Source: Skeletonema tropicum
Lineage: Eukaryota > Bacillariophyta > Thalassiosirophyceae > Thalassiosirales > Thalassiosiraceae
DNA length: 64,000 nt
Reading direction: 5' to 3'
Assembly (NCBI GenBank): GCA_037178625.1
Contig: CM074146.1
Coordinates: 1,426,001 to 1,490,000, forward strand
Below are positions 44,126-53,334 of the stretch, piece after piece. The translations under genes and the position numbers were made by a program. The notes under the pieces were generated by a model, which searched no databases, was not told where the DNA came from, and worked only from the letters and a program-made list of their open reading frames with translations. Position 1 is the stretch's first letter. Every line of letters starts with the position of its first letter.

Positions 44126-44916
44126 TTACTTCCGGAACTTAAACTTGAAGTGTTGGGATTTTCCCCCCTCCTATCCCCGCTGAAATGCCCATTTTGATTG
44201 TCATTTAGATGCTATATCTTATGATTTAGATCTAAAAATCGCTTGATTTGTGCTAAAAAGGACTTTTCCAGGCTAATTAAGTCAGATTGTCGATGAGCTT
44301 CTTCGTTCTTTCCGGTGTGCATCCCCGTCACCCTCTATTTTCTTAATTTTTTCTCTGAGTGACGTGGTAAACTTCGTTACTTAAGGAATTAGTACACTTG
44401 ATTCCAATCGTCTTACGTCACAAAGTACCAGAAGTCAGGTGTTGGCAAAATCCAATGAACAAAAAAGTATTTAAGTTCATGCAGCAAGTACTCAGGTCGA
44501 CATTGGCTCAATTACATTATCTGCCGAGTCGTCTATTGATGCAAGTCTAAATAGACGCCGACGTTGGTTGCCGACGTGTTTGCATTTGAATAACTGCCGA
44601 TCTTTGGCCACGTACTGATCAATACGTCAGTTCTTAACTCCACGTCGACGTCTTGTGTTGAGCTGAATCTTTTTGTCGACGTGTTGTCGATGTGTTGAAC
44701 CACAAGATCTTGTGTTGCCGACGTAGCTTACGAAGGAACTCTTTTACATCATGACGTGGTTGGTTATTGATTGCATTGTTCTCTGCTGATTATTGCGCTG
44801 GTGCGTTGGCGGCGGTTATGTAGGCAGTTTGTACGTTGTCGAGCCGTTCAACAGCTCTCATAAATTATGCATTGCATCATTTACATCATCACATTTCTAC
44901 ATTGTCCGAATAAATA
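44126..44916. promoter_or_regulatory. E control region, gene 2 side (E-mini)
   Basis: Copy of 30083-30871 including the CGACGT-rich core (44555-44725); the gene 1 start is missing, so only gene 2 would be driven. Confidence 0.6.
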
Positions 44917-45693
44917 ATGAAGTTTGGCAACACAAATCCAGTTATATCCACCGTTGGTAGTAATGGTAAGGGCTTCCGTGCCGTGCGGAATCGGAGCAAT
45001 GTCGATGCACGTCTTACTTCGTCAGGGGTCAAGACTGCCGCTAAACCGTCGGCTCCTGTCATTGCATTGAGCGTAACAGACATCAATTGGCGTTTGGTGC
45101 GTACCGACGATCGTATCTTCTTGCTGCTAGCGTCTGTTGCATTAGGCGATGGGTTTGACGTTGCCAAGTTGGAGAAGGAACAACTGCTCTTTTCTGCTCT
45201 TTCCGTCTTTGAAGTCGGGTCAATCAAGTACATCCTGAATGAACTGTCTGAACATTACCCGAATGTCCCAGTTGGTAAGACTGATTCTACTGACAAAGAT
45301 GATCTGGTGTCTGCAGCGGTCAACTTCTTAATGTTTGCCGCTATTGCTCAGAAAGGAGGTAGAAGCGAAGCGCCGTACACTTCAAATTGTGAGCATTTTT
45401 GGTAAGAGAGAAGGTTAAATTTCGTGTGGTTCAATGATTTTGGTATTTTTGTTCATTGTACCGTTTTACAAATTCTGTCTTTCCTTTTTACTTACAAGTT
45501 TTTTTTTCAACCTTCAACTTCACACCAGTGATGAGAACGGGAAACTTGTACTTGAAGACAAAACTCATTCGGGCTCCCGTGATCAACCTGTTCAAGATGA
45601 TGATGAACCGGATTTGTCCGAGAAAGGTGCTGTCACGAAAAAGTCTAAACCGGTACCTGTCGGAGAGAAGGCCTCTCCTGATTCAACTATCAT
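44917..45693 (+). CDS. E gene 2 exons 1-2 in E-mini
   Basis: Exons 44917-45401 and 45529-45693 match gene 2 exons 1 and 2, with one Leu for Ser near residue 69 and small changes at the exon 1 end (SEA for SQA). Intron 2 is kept up to about 45808. There the deletion joins it to helicase coding sequence, which supplies a chance GTAG acceptor. Incoming phase 2 does not fit the helicase frame, which needs phase 1, so a fused product would shift frame and stop early unless another acceptor is used. Confidence 0.6.
45444..45475. repeat. E palindrome in E-mini gene 2 intron 1
   Basis: GGTATTTTTGTTCATTGTAC followed by CGTTTTACAAAT; the weaker intron 1 type. Confidence 0.55.
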
Positions 45694-45757
45694 GTGAGTT
45701 TATTTTGTGTGCATGTGCACTGCCGCACTAAGTATCGCTTGCTTATTGAATCATTTT

Positions 45758-45793
45758 AGTATAATCGATCACTGAACAATTTTACCTAATAAA
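45758..45793. repeat. E palindrome in E-mini gene 2 intron 2
   Basis: TTTTAGTATAATCGATCACT followed by GAACAATTTTACCTAA. Confidence 0.75.
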
Positions 45794-45814
45794 CAAATGC
45801 AACTGCCTACGTAG

Positions 45815-46902
45815 ACATGCTGATCAAAACACACGAACGACTGAAAGTACCAATAGCTAGGCTCAGGTGTCAATTCAGCAGCAGGATGGCGGGCAATAAC
45901 ACAGCATACCAGTCGCACTTTTACGGGAGGAGGCTATTCTACACCTTTGACGTGTGCGTAGGTGCACATGTTTGCTTGGAGTCAGCCAACATCGATCCCA
46001 ACTCAGGATTGTACGTCTCAGCTATTGGGGTAGTAGTCGAGATCGTTTACGATAAGGATCGCTCCGTTGGACCAAACGGTAAAGGTGAGGTTAGCCTACC
46101 GAAGTACATTGTTGTGGATTTCCCTACATACAAACCACCACCAGGCGAGGACCCATGGGACAAGAACAACCCAACGGTGAGTAAAAGTTGACACACGAAA
46201 GACACAAGACAATTGCCACTCTCTGCGAAAACACTACTAACTCATTTCATACTGATACAAATGCATCCTACCCCAACTTATTGCGCACAGCACGTGCCCA
46301 TCCCACCCTACGAGCAGATTTGCAACAGGGGATGCTGCACCGCATTATTCATGCCATTGCAAATTGCCTACGCCATCACCATCCACCGCTGTCAAGGACT
46401 CGAAGCTGGATTCGACAAAGGAGACCGCTGGAACCGCATGATAATAGATCCAGCAGATGAGTTGTGGGAGATTAGCAAGTTTCTTGGAACAATGTACGTG
46501 GCTACCAGCAGAGGCAAAACACTTGGCTCCAAAGATCAAGCATACCCGTCGGACAGTGCCATATACTGGACCGGAAGCAACATTTCAACGAACCGATTAA
46601 AAAATTGCAAGAGAAAGCAAAATGGCCAGTTCTGCGAATCGTACAAGAAGCGAGCAAATTGGGTGAAATACTTGGAGGGGAAGGCAGAAGAGTCGAAGAC
46701 GAGGTATAGCAAGAGAAAGTTGGAAGAAATCACAGAAACATCGTACGCAGCAGCAATCAAGGGCAATTTCGTCAAAGACAGGACAGACCTGACAACCAGG
46801 ATTACCAACATCATAACCAACCCGAACAAGAAGTGGAAAGAAGCGAAGAAGGATCATGAAATCCCAAGTGATTACTTCGCAGGATCTTCATCTGGTGATT
46901 AG
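45815..46902 (+). pseudogene. Pif1-like SF1 helicase, C-terminal part (E-mini)
   Basis: Exons 45815-46176 and 46291-46902, phase 0, donor GTGAGT. Pif1 helicases unwind DNA 5' to 3' and are also the helicase half of Helitron proteins. Visible parts: ERLKVPIARLRC; FDVCVGAHVCLESANID with GLYVSAIGVVVEIV, the stretch before motif V; AYAITIHRCQGLEAGF, equivalent to the TIHKSQG motif V; and TMYVATSRGKTLGS, equivalent to motif VI (YVALSR). Walker A and B and the N-terminal half are missing, so it cannot be an active helicase alone. The C-terminal tail (DRTDLTTRITNIITNPNKKW) is the one found on the protease protein at 31923. It is preceded by gene 2 exons and followed by an E palindrome and terminus 2. 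Confidence 0.75.
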
Positions 46903-46932
46903 TAAAATTGATCACTGCACAGTTTTACAAAA
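46899..46932. repeat. E palindrome after the helicase stop
   Basis: ATTAGTAAAATTGATCACTG followed by CACAGTTTTACAAA; overlaps the TAG stop. Confidence 0.8.
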
Positions 46933-47421
46933 CAGACACTTTCTCACCACAAAGAATACAACAACTCAATTAAGCGTCTGCATCTGGTGATCAGTAAAAC
47001 ATCTGCAAGCGCACGATTCGATATATCAAGCACAGTTTTACAAAAAGACATTTTCTCGCGACGAAGAAAGAAAAAAACTAAATCGACTAACGCCCGTGTA
47101 AAACCTGTATTTCTTTCTCGTACAGACCGATTTAGATGCTCAAAAAGCGCATCTAGTACAGTCAATTTCTCGCTTTCAACAGGTACTTCTTGCTTTCTAC
47201 ATAGGAACACATACAGATCCTACGCCGGTAGTCTCTACCGAGGACTCTACGTGTCCCTAAAGTAAACCTTCTCACTAAAAAACACATGTACTGATTCCTA
47301 CCTATAACTCTGTAGAATAATGGGGGTGAAAAATAATGAATTTTCCCACCTGTAATAGAAGGGCACCTGCGGCCCCCTATTACGCTGCTCTGCACTCCAT
47401 GAACGGGGGCCCCGAGGGCCG
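46933..47421 (+). repeat. E terminus 2 (E-mini)
   Basis: The complete terminus 2, ending CCCCGAGGGCCG. It contains AGATGCTCAAAAAGCGCATC as a stem-loop near 47132-47152 and a short frame (LHRNTYRSYAGSLYR) also present in F. Inverted copy at 31414-31922. Confidence 0.8.
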
Positions 47422-47805
47422 ATTACGCAGATCGTGAAGGAAATGAACAAGTCAATCGTCTTTTTGCACAGAAAAAACGGAGAGGAATATAAGAGAGTGT
47501 TCAACGTGAGCGGCAAGAAAGGTGACACTGTCGTCGATCCTTACAACACAATTTACATCTACGGAGAACCATCAGTCGACGGCGCTAAGAGAACAACAAA
47601 CAACGCAAATTACAGGTGGATGGTACCAAATGAGACAGAAGAATAGCTAACAACAGGGGAATGGGGAGCATAACAAGGAGAGACAACGAAAGCTTGACCG
47701 ACGACCAACAACAGGCTATAACGACGGAAAGGGTTGATGAAACACGAGACAATTGGTCAGCCATAAAAAGTAACAAAACTAAGAACCATAACATAAGAAC
47801 TTCGC

Positions 47806-47842
47806 CCAATTAGTAAAACTGTGCAATGCACAATTATAGAAA
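47806..47842. repeat. E palindrome between convergent genes (right)
   Basis: CCAATTAGTAAAACTGTGCA followed by ATGCACAATTATAGAAA; counterpart of 21679-21714. Confidence 0.75.
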
Positions 47843-47862
47843 TTGATACACGATACATCAGA

Positions 47863-48732
47863 CTAGTCCACGACAATATCAGCGGATAACTGCTCGAAAT
47901 TCAAACAATAAACCTTGAGAAGAACGCTGTTGAAGACTTCGTCAGCAAGAAGCTCTGACATATGAGACAAATTGAACACGTCAAAATCGCGGTCCAACAA
48001 ACCACGCTTGGACACCAAAAGGGCGTTGATATCCATGCAAAACATAAAAGTCTCTGAAATGGGACGTCTGCATTCAATCATACGATTCAGGAGATCTAAT
48101 TGGTACTGGAGTTGACCCAGTTCTCTAATAGAGAAATTGTCTGGCCCAGCGACGGATTTCATGACAAGAGCTTTCCGTGAAAGCAACAAGCTGATGTCGG
48201 AGCACAATCCATAAGCTACATCGACAGAGAACAGTCTCTCGCAGCGAATAGTGCACAAAGAAGATGTGCATGGGGAATGGCTTGAAACACATCGTTGGTT
48301 GCACAGCTGGGATGGAAGAAAACGAACTAACCCCAAATAAAGAACATCGGCGCAGCCGAGACAAGCGTTGAGCTCTGTGACGTCCAATAACGACCACCCT
48401 GATTGCATCACAACCAAATCCCAAAAATACCATATTGATAAGTCGAACAGAACATCACATTTGCTCAACAGCTTAGCAGCCAAAGACGATCGAAGCAAAA
48501 CGCCGCCTACAAGCCGAAACGATGCAAGAGAGCGTTGATCGGAACCAAACAACTGTGAGACGATGGTTTCGTCCAACACATCAACCGATATGCAAGAGCT
48601 ACTACTACAAGCATGCAACTCACAAAATGATGCACTGTAATTGTCAAACAAGGACAAGACCTTAGTCCTTGGTATAGGGCGATTCACAACGATACGAGAT
48701 GAACGAACGTCCCTCGATCTAATATACACCAT
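47863..48732 (-). CDS. 289-aa E protein, unknown (right copy, intact)
   Basis: Same protein as at 20790-21659. Here its upstream region is undisturbed: 244 bp separate its ATG (48732) from the divergent 133-aa gene (48977). The frame is open for nine more codons upstream (TTG at 48759) but the first ATG is 48732. Leu/Ser/Cys-rich, family unknown. It converges on gene 1 (stop 47646), with a palindrome between them. Confidence 0.5.
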   Translation of the reverse strand: MVYIRSRDVRSSRIVVNRPIPRTKVLSLFDNYSASFCELHACSSSSCISVDVLDETIVSQLFGSDQRSLASFRLVGGVLLRSSLAAKLLSKCDVLFDLSIWYFWDLVVMQSGWSLLDVTELNACLGCADVLYLGLVRFLPSQLCNQRCVSSHSPCTSSLCTIRCERLFSVDVAYGLCSDISLLLSRKALVMKSVAGPDNFSIRELGQLQYQLDLLNRMIECRRPISETFMFCMDINALLVSKRGLLDRDFDVFNLSHMSELLADEVFNSVLLKVYCLNFEQLSADIVVD

Positions 48733-48976
48733 TGAAATGATGAAGCATCGACAAAACAAAGAGAGATGTCTAGAGAGAGACAGCTGAAAGCTGTCTATGT
48801 TATGGAGTATTTAGTTATGTGTAATATAAAAGAATCTGTGGTCATGTGTATCAGTTCGGCGACGAACACAAGAAATATGTAATTACGAGAAAATAGCCAC
48901 AAACACAATCGCTTGAGAAACCACTGATGAGAACCAAATTGGGGCAAGTTATTTCACTACGATACTCTCACTGAAT

Positions 48977-49378
48977 ATGATGGAACGATCAACTAAGCTA
49001 TCAAACAGCGCGTTTAAAAACGATGTCGAAAGTTTACGGCAACAACTAAAGCTGCAAAACAATGACAGAGGAATTGGAATAGCAACAAGACTGCTGCAAC
49101 TGAGCGAGGGAAGCATAGAGAGAGCGAAACTAGCAGTAGATAGAATCTTGGGAGGTGCACAAACAGAACAAGAGAAGGACACAATTGAATCCATCATAAC
49201 AGACTACATAAAAGATATGGGGAGACATAGAACCAATTATGCTGCAATGATGGGACAAACTGAGACAGACAGGACGAACACTATGGTACCAGGCTCAATA
49301 CTATATACAGAGGTGAACTATAACATGCCGGCACCAACATGGAAAAGAGGGAATAAAAAACTCGCACTGAAACGATAG
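48977..49378 (+). CDS. 133-aa E protein, unknown (right copy)
   Basis: Identical reading to 11185-11586: helical, basic, ending KRGNKKLALKR. It reads toward the outer end of the compound element, and two E palindromes lie downstream (49494-49532 and 49678-49715). No family recognised. Confidence 0.55.
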   Translation: MMERSTKLSNSAFKNDVESLRQQLKLQNNDRGIGIATRLLQLSEGSIERAKLAVDRILGGAQTEQEKDTIESIITDYIKDMGRHRTNYAAMMGQTETDRTNTMVPGSILYTEVNYNMPAPTWKRGNKKLALKR

Positions 49379-49493
49379 AATCGAGTGGATGAGTTGAAAG
49401 TGAAAGAGATGCACAACAGTGAACACTAAGCGCAACTAAACAGCTGATCCGAAAACAAACAGTTGAGACGACGAATGACTGCCGGACAATGTA

Positions 49494-49532
49494 CTAATTG
49501 GTATAAGTGTGCACAGCACAATTATATATAAT
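49494..49532. repeat. E palindrome downstream of the 133-aa gene (right)
   Basis: AATTGGTATAAGTGTGCACA followed by GCACAATTATATATAATT; counterpart of 11030-11066. Confidence 0.65.
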
Positions 49533-49623
49533 TTGATCAGGCGCACTGCAATCTTCTCTCAAATCCCTACACAAATACTAGTGCCGATGGACAGATAGAT
49601 GATTTTCACAATTCTAACACAAT

Positions 49624-49908
49624 TAAAGACAACGTCATTGCAGAGCAACTTTATAGCCGTATTCTATTGTAAAGAGACTAATTGGTAAAATTGTGCACAG
49701 CACAATTATACCAATTAAGGCCAACGTCATTGCAGAGCAACTTTATAGCCGAATTCCGTTGTATAAAGACTACTGACAAGCCACACGGCAAATGGCCAAC
49801 AGAGCAAGATGACGACACAATACTTTACAGGCCCCGAGGGCCCGCGCTGAACCCGCCACATACACCGCTGCACGCCACTACTATCGCACCATTCTGCGCG
49901 CCCCTGTT
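49624..49908 (-). repeat. E terminus 1, right copy
   Basis: Inverted copy of 10655-10940, with the same two subterminal blocks, the palindrome at 49678-49715, GGCCCCGAGGGCCC at 49831-49844, and the outer end at 49908 followed by TATA. Confidence 0.8.
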
Positions 49909-49912
49909 TATA

Positions 49913-50018
49913 GGGTTTGATCAAATCAACTGTTGTCTAGTATGAAATAGTGTTGATGTGTTGGAATTCTTCTAATTTCTAGGTTATGAAAGCTGTACAC
50001 TCCCCCAAGTTATTCATT
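49913..50018. other. right flank of the compound element; possible LTR remnant
   Basis: On the minus strand the integrase stop is followed by AACTTGGGGGAG and then TGTACAGCTTTC, which looks like a purine tract and the start of a 3' LTR. Only about 87 bp would remain before the compound element. Alternatively this is the continuation of the DNA2-like gene; I cannot decide. Confidence 0.35.
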
Positions 50019-50546
50019 CTAACTTGCATCGTTGGCTTCTTCTGCCTCAAAGAAGGGGGTAAGTCGTCGGATATTGATTCGTTCATTGACGGAACCACGT
50101 TGAATACGGACAGTACCATTAGTAAAGACATTTGTGACCACGTACGGTCCCTCATTCTTGTCTAAAGCTTTGCGCTGCTTTTCACCATTGATCTCACTGA
50201 TGATTAAGCACTTACTCCCTGGAACATAGTCGTATGGGAGACGCCTCTTGTTTTCTCTGGCGTTGTTCCTGTCCACGAGCTCTTGTCGGCGGCGACCTAT
50301 CTCACTCCAGTCAGCGACGAACGGAATGTCAAATAACATATCACGTCCAAAAATTGCTTCACCAGGAGTAGCCTTGAGCACGGTGTGGTAAGTAGATCGA
50401 ATTGCCCATGCAGCATTTGTGATAAATTGGTCAATTCGGTGGCCATCGACGGTATCATCGTCGTCGAGGCCCGAGGTGCGGAGCATGTCGTTAAAGACTC
50501 CGTGAACTCGTTCTAAAATCGCATTAGCTTGCGGATTCTTACTGGT
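50019..50546 (-). pseudogene. retroelement integrase C-terminal fragment
   Basis: The minus-strand frame begins at the F2 boundary with NPQANAILERVHG, then NAAWAIRSTYHTVL, TPGEAIFGRDML, PFVADWSEI, YVPGSKCLI and GPYVVTNVFTNGTVRIQRG, ending FFEAEEANDAS. This is the end of the integrase catalytic core (its last acidic residue is the Glu of LERVH) plus a C-terminal small barrel, of the Ty3/Gypsy-like kind. Everything upstream (rest of integrase, RNase H, reverse transcriptase, protease) is missing because F2 inserted at 50547 and the sequence beyond F2 falls in or after the N gap. Confidence 0.8.
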
Positions 50547-50905
50547 CGGCCCTCGGGGCCCCGGGTCGAAACAAGCGCAGTGAAGTGTCGATAACGGGGC
50601 CGGGAGGTGCCCAACCCCTTATGGTCACAAATTCTCCATTTTTTTCCAAACTTTTTTCTACAGGGATCTTGGTAGGAATCAGTATAGTAGCTGTTTAGTG
50701 AGAAATTTTACCTGGTGGACACGTAGAGGCTCTGTAGACCCATACCGCTGTAGGATTTGTACTTGTTCCTACGTAGAAAGCAAGAAGTACCTGGCTTAAA
50801 GGCGCTTGTTACAGAAATTGATTGGCTATATCTGTCGAGGATACCATCATTTGCAGAAAGAAATACAGGTACATTGTCATTATAGGTGACATGTTTCTTC
50901 ATCAC
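50547..50905 (-). repeat. F terminus 2 (F2)
   Basis: Inverted copy of 28880-29241, near-identical, including TCGAAACAAGCGCAGTGAAG and the GGCCC/GGGCC hairpin. Confidence 0.8.
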
Positions 50906-50973
50906 GAGAAATATTCTCCCTTTGTTGTATCCTTTATTGATTGTCGTTAATTTGTCATGTTGCCGCGATTGAT

Positions 50974-51002
50974 AATAAATTTGTCTTGAAGACAAATTTA
51001 TT
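50974..51002. repeat. F palindrome after helicase copy 1
   Basis: AATAAATTTGTCTTGAAGAC followed by AAATTTATT, a perfect palindrome. The 35-bp form recurs at 52153-52187 and 53335-53369. Confidence 0.85.
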
Positions 51003-51039
51003 TTCCATGCAAGTTGTGAATATCGCATTGTATCGTCCA

Positions 51040-52086
51040 CTAGGCAAAATAATCGCGTGGCAATTGGTATTCTTTCTTCGTTTCTTTCCATTTTTTGTTT
51101 GGGCTGGTTATGATTTCGGTGATGCGGTTCGTCAGGTCCTCTCTATTCTTTATTAAAGTACCACTCACTGCCTTTTGATAAGTTGTTTTCGTCATTTCAT
51201 CAAGCTTTCTTTTGTTGTATCTTGTCTTGGTTTCTTCTGCCTTGCCGTCAAGGTACTTGACCCATTTGTCCCGCTTCTTGAAGAGTTTGCAGAGTTGGCC
51301 ATCTTGGTTCGTCTTGCAATTGTGTAACCATTCTACAGACACGCTCGGCCCTGTCCAATAAATGGCACTATCCGTCGGGTGCATAACATTTTTGGAACCA
51401 AGTGTTTTGCCCCTGCTGGTAGCAACGTATCCTGTCCCAAGGCACTGGCTTCTCTCCCAGAGCTCATCTGACGGATCTATCACCATGCGATTCCATCGAT
51501 CGTCCTTGCCGAACCCGGCCTCCAAGCCCTGGCAGCGGTGTATTGTGATTGCGAATGCAATTTGCAGGGGCATGAACGTGGCAGTACAGCATCCCTTGTT
51601 GCAGATGTGAGTGTAGGGTGGTATTGGCACGTGCTGAGTGGAGTGGTGGAGTGGAGTGATTGCAAATTGGTGTAAAGAGGGATGATTGATCAGTGCCATG
51701 CTATATTTCGAATTCAAGAATACATTTCTACATTCACTCACCGTTGGATTCTTTTTGTCCCAGGGTTCAATGCCTTGACGCGGTTTGAAGTATGGGAAAT
51801 CAACGACTATATACTTTGGGAGGGATTCAACACCATTTGTGTTTGGTCCTACGGAGTGCTGCTCGTCATAAACGATGTCAATCACCTTCCCAATCGCTCC
51901 AACGTACAGGCCAGAGTTCGGATCAATGTTCGCTGTCTCCAGGCACACGTGCACACCAACGGAAACGTCTAAAGTGTACAACATCTTTTTGCCGAAGAAA
52001 TGCGACTGGTACACAGTGGGATTGCCAACCATGTTGCTCTTGAATTGGCATCTGAGCCGTGCTACCGGTACTGACAGCCGTTTCTG
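51040..52086 (-). pseudogene. Pif1-like helicase fragment, F2 copy 1
   Basis: Exons 52086-51742 and 51633-51040 on the minus strand, joined after NPT by GTGAGT/CTCAG, as in E-mini. Motifs: RLSVPVARLRCQF, LDVSVGVHVCLETANID, GLYVGAIGKVIDIVYD, AFAITIHRCQGLEAGFG (motif V) and GYVATSRGKTLGS (motif VI). The N-terminal half with Walker A and B is absent: the sequence begins abruptly after TTTCTGACG. A lone C-terminal fragment is not an active helicase. About 60-70% similar to the E-mini copy by eye. Confidence 0.75.
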
Positions 52087-52152
52087 ACGAGAAATATTCT
52101 CCCTTTGTTGTATCCTTTATTGATTGTCGTTAATTTGTCATGTTGCTCGATT

Positions 52153-52187
52153 GAAAATAAATTTGTCTTGAAGACAAATTTATTTTC
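52153..52187. repeat. F palindrome after helicase copy 2
   Basis: 35-bp perfect palindrome, GAAAATAAATTTGTCTT and its inverse. Confidence 0.85.
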
Positions 52188-52221
52188 CATGCAAGTTGTG
52201 AATATTGCATTGTATCGTCCA

Positions 52222-53268
52222 CTAGGCAAAATAATCGCGTGGCAATTGGTATTCTTTCTTCGCTTCTTTCCATTTTTTGTTTGGGTTGGTTATGATTTCG
52301 GTGATGCGGTTTGTCAGGTCCTCTCTATTCTTTATTAAAGTACCACTCACTGCCTTTTGGTAAGTCGTTTTCGTCATTTTGTCGAGCTTTCTCTTGTTGT
52401 ATCTTGTCTTGGTTTCTTCTGCCTTGCCGTCAAGGTACTTGACCCATTTGTCCCGCTTCTTGAAGAGTTTGCAGAGTTGGCCATCTTGGTTCGTCTTGCA
52501 ATTGTGTAACCATTCTACAGACACGCTCGGCCCTGTCCAATAAATCGCACTATCCGTCGGGTGCATAACATTTTTGGAACCAAGTGTTTTGCCCCTGCTG
52601 GTAGCAACGTATCCTGTCCCAAGGCACTGGCTTCTCTCCCAGAGCTCATCTGACGGATCTATCACCATGCGATTCCATCGATCGTCCTTGCCGAACCCGG
52701 CCTCCAAGCCCTGGCAGCGGTGTATTGTGATTGCGAATGCAATTTGCAGGGGCATGAACGTGGCAGTACAGCATCCCTTGTTGCAGATGTGAGTGTAGGG
52801 TGGTATTGGCACGTGCTGAGTGGAGTGGTGGAGTGGAGTGATTGCAAATTGGTGTAAAGAGGGATGATTGATCAGTGCCATGCTATATTTCGAATTCAAG
52901 AATACATTTCTACATTCACTCACCGTTGGATTCTTTTTGTCCCAGGGTTCAATGCCTTGACGCGGTTTGAAGTATGGGAAATCAACGACTATATACTTTG
53001 GGAGGGATTCAACACCATTTGTGTTTGGTCCTACGGAGTGCTGCTCGTCATAAACGATGTCAATCACCTTCCCAATCGCTCCAACGTACAGGCCAGAGTT
53101 CGGATCAATGTTCGCTGTCTCCAGGCACACGTGCACACCAACGGAAACGTCTAAAGTGTACAACATCTTTTTGCCGAAGAAATGCGACTGGTACACAGTG
53201 GGATTGCCAACCATGTTGCTCTTGAATTGGCATCTGAGCCGTGCTACCGGTACTGACAGCCGTTTCTG
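52222..53268 (-). pseudogene. Pif1-like helicase fragment, F2 copy 2
   Basis: Tandem copy of 51040-52086, 1,182-1,183 bp further along. Almost identical (for example KLDKMTK for KLDEMTK and NPNKKWKEAKKE for SPNKKWKETKKE near the C-terminus). Same exon plan and the same missing N-terminal half. Confidence 0.75.
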
Positions 53269-53334
53269 ACGAGAAATATTCTCCCTTTGTTGTATCCTTT
53301 ATTGATTGTCGTTAATTTGTCATGTTGCTCGATT

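Larger units (their letters stand above)
43508..47421 (+). mobile_element. E-mini: deletion derivative of E, target duplication ATTA
   Basis: Starts AACAGGGGCGCGCAG (terminus 1) and ends GGGGGCCCCGAGGGCCG (terminus 2), flanked by ATTA on both sides; the empty site is in the left arm near 22104. Contents in order: about 280 bp of terminus 1, about 340 bp of unrelated sequence, the gene 2 side of the control region (44126-44916), gene 2 exons 1 and 2, a Pif1-like helicase C-terminal part in two exons, and about 520 bp of terminus 2. Gene 1, most of gene 2 and the protease are deleted. At 3.9 kb it gives the clearest view of both E termini. Confidence 0.9.
39782..47646 (+). pseudogene. E gene 1, right copy, interrupted by E-mini
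   Basis: Exons 39782-40342, 40639-42058 and 42173 onward are the same as in the left-arm gene. Differences noted by eye are Val for Ile at exon 2 ORF residue 32 and one extra Thr codon (DTTEE) in exon 3. Exon 3 is broken after 43507 by E-mini; the remainder (47426-47646, about 72 codons ending NETEE) lies beyond it, with ATTA duplicated at 43504-43507 and 47422-47425. The interrupted frame would run about 45 codons into E-mini and stop. Removing the insertion restores the frame, so this is a recent knock-out of an otherwise intact gene. Confidence 0.85.
10655..49908. mobile_element. 39-kb compound element: two E copies head to head
   Basis: Both outer ends are the same terminus, starting AACAGGGGCGCGCAGAATGG, inverted relative to each other. 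The tetramer TATA stands immediately outside both (10651-10654 and 49909-49912). The left part (10655-31413) is an E copy truncated after gene 2 exon 1. The right part (31413-49908) is an inverted, nearly complete E copy. Arms 10655-31413 and 38374-49908 are inverted repeats; without the retrotransposon, F1 and E-mini they measure about 7,614 and 7,617 bp. The 3-bp difference matches one extra Thr codon in gene 1 of the right arm. The loop 31414-38373 holds E sequence absent from the left arm. Target duplication of the whole structure is suggested but TATA is short and palindromic. Confidence 0.8.

Noticed and set aside
45815..46176. Clean in-frame fusion of gene 2 exon 2 to the helicase in E-mini
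   Set aside because: Exon 2 ends in phase 2 but the helicase frame needs phase 1 at the only visible acceptor.
10655..49908. Integrated large DNA virus or Polinton
   Set aside because: No capsid, packaging ATPase, DNA polymerase B or integrase could be read. A Ulp1-type protease alone is not enough.
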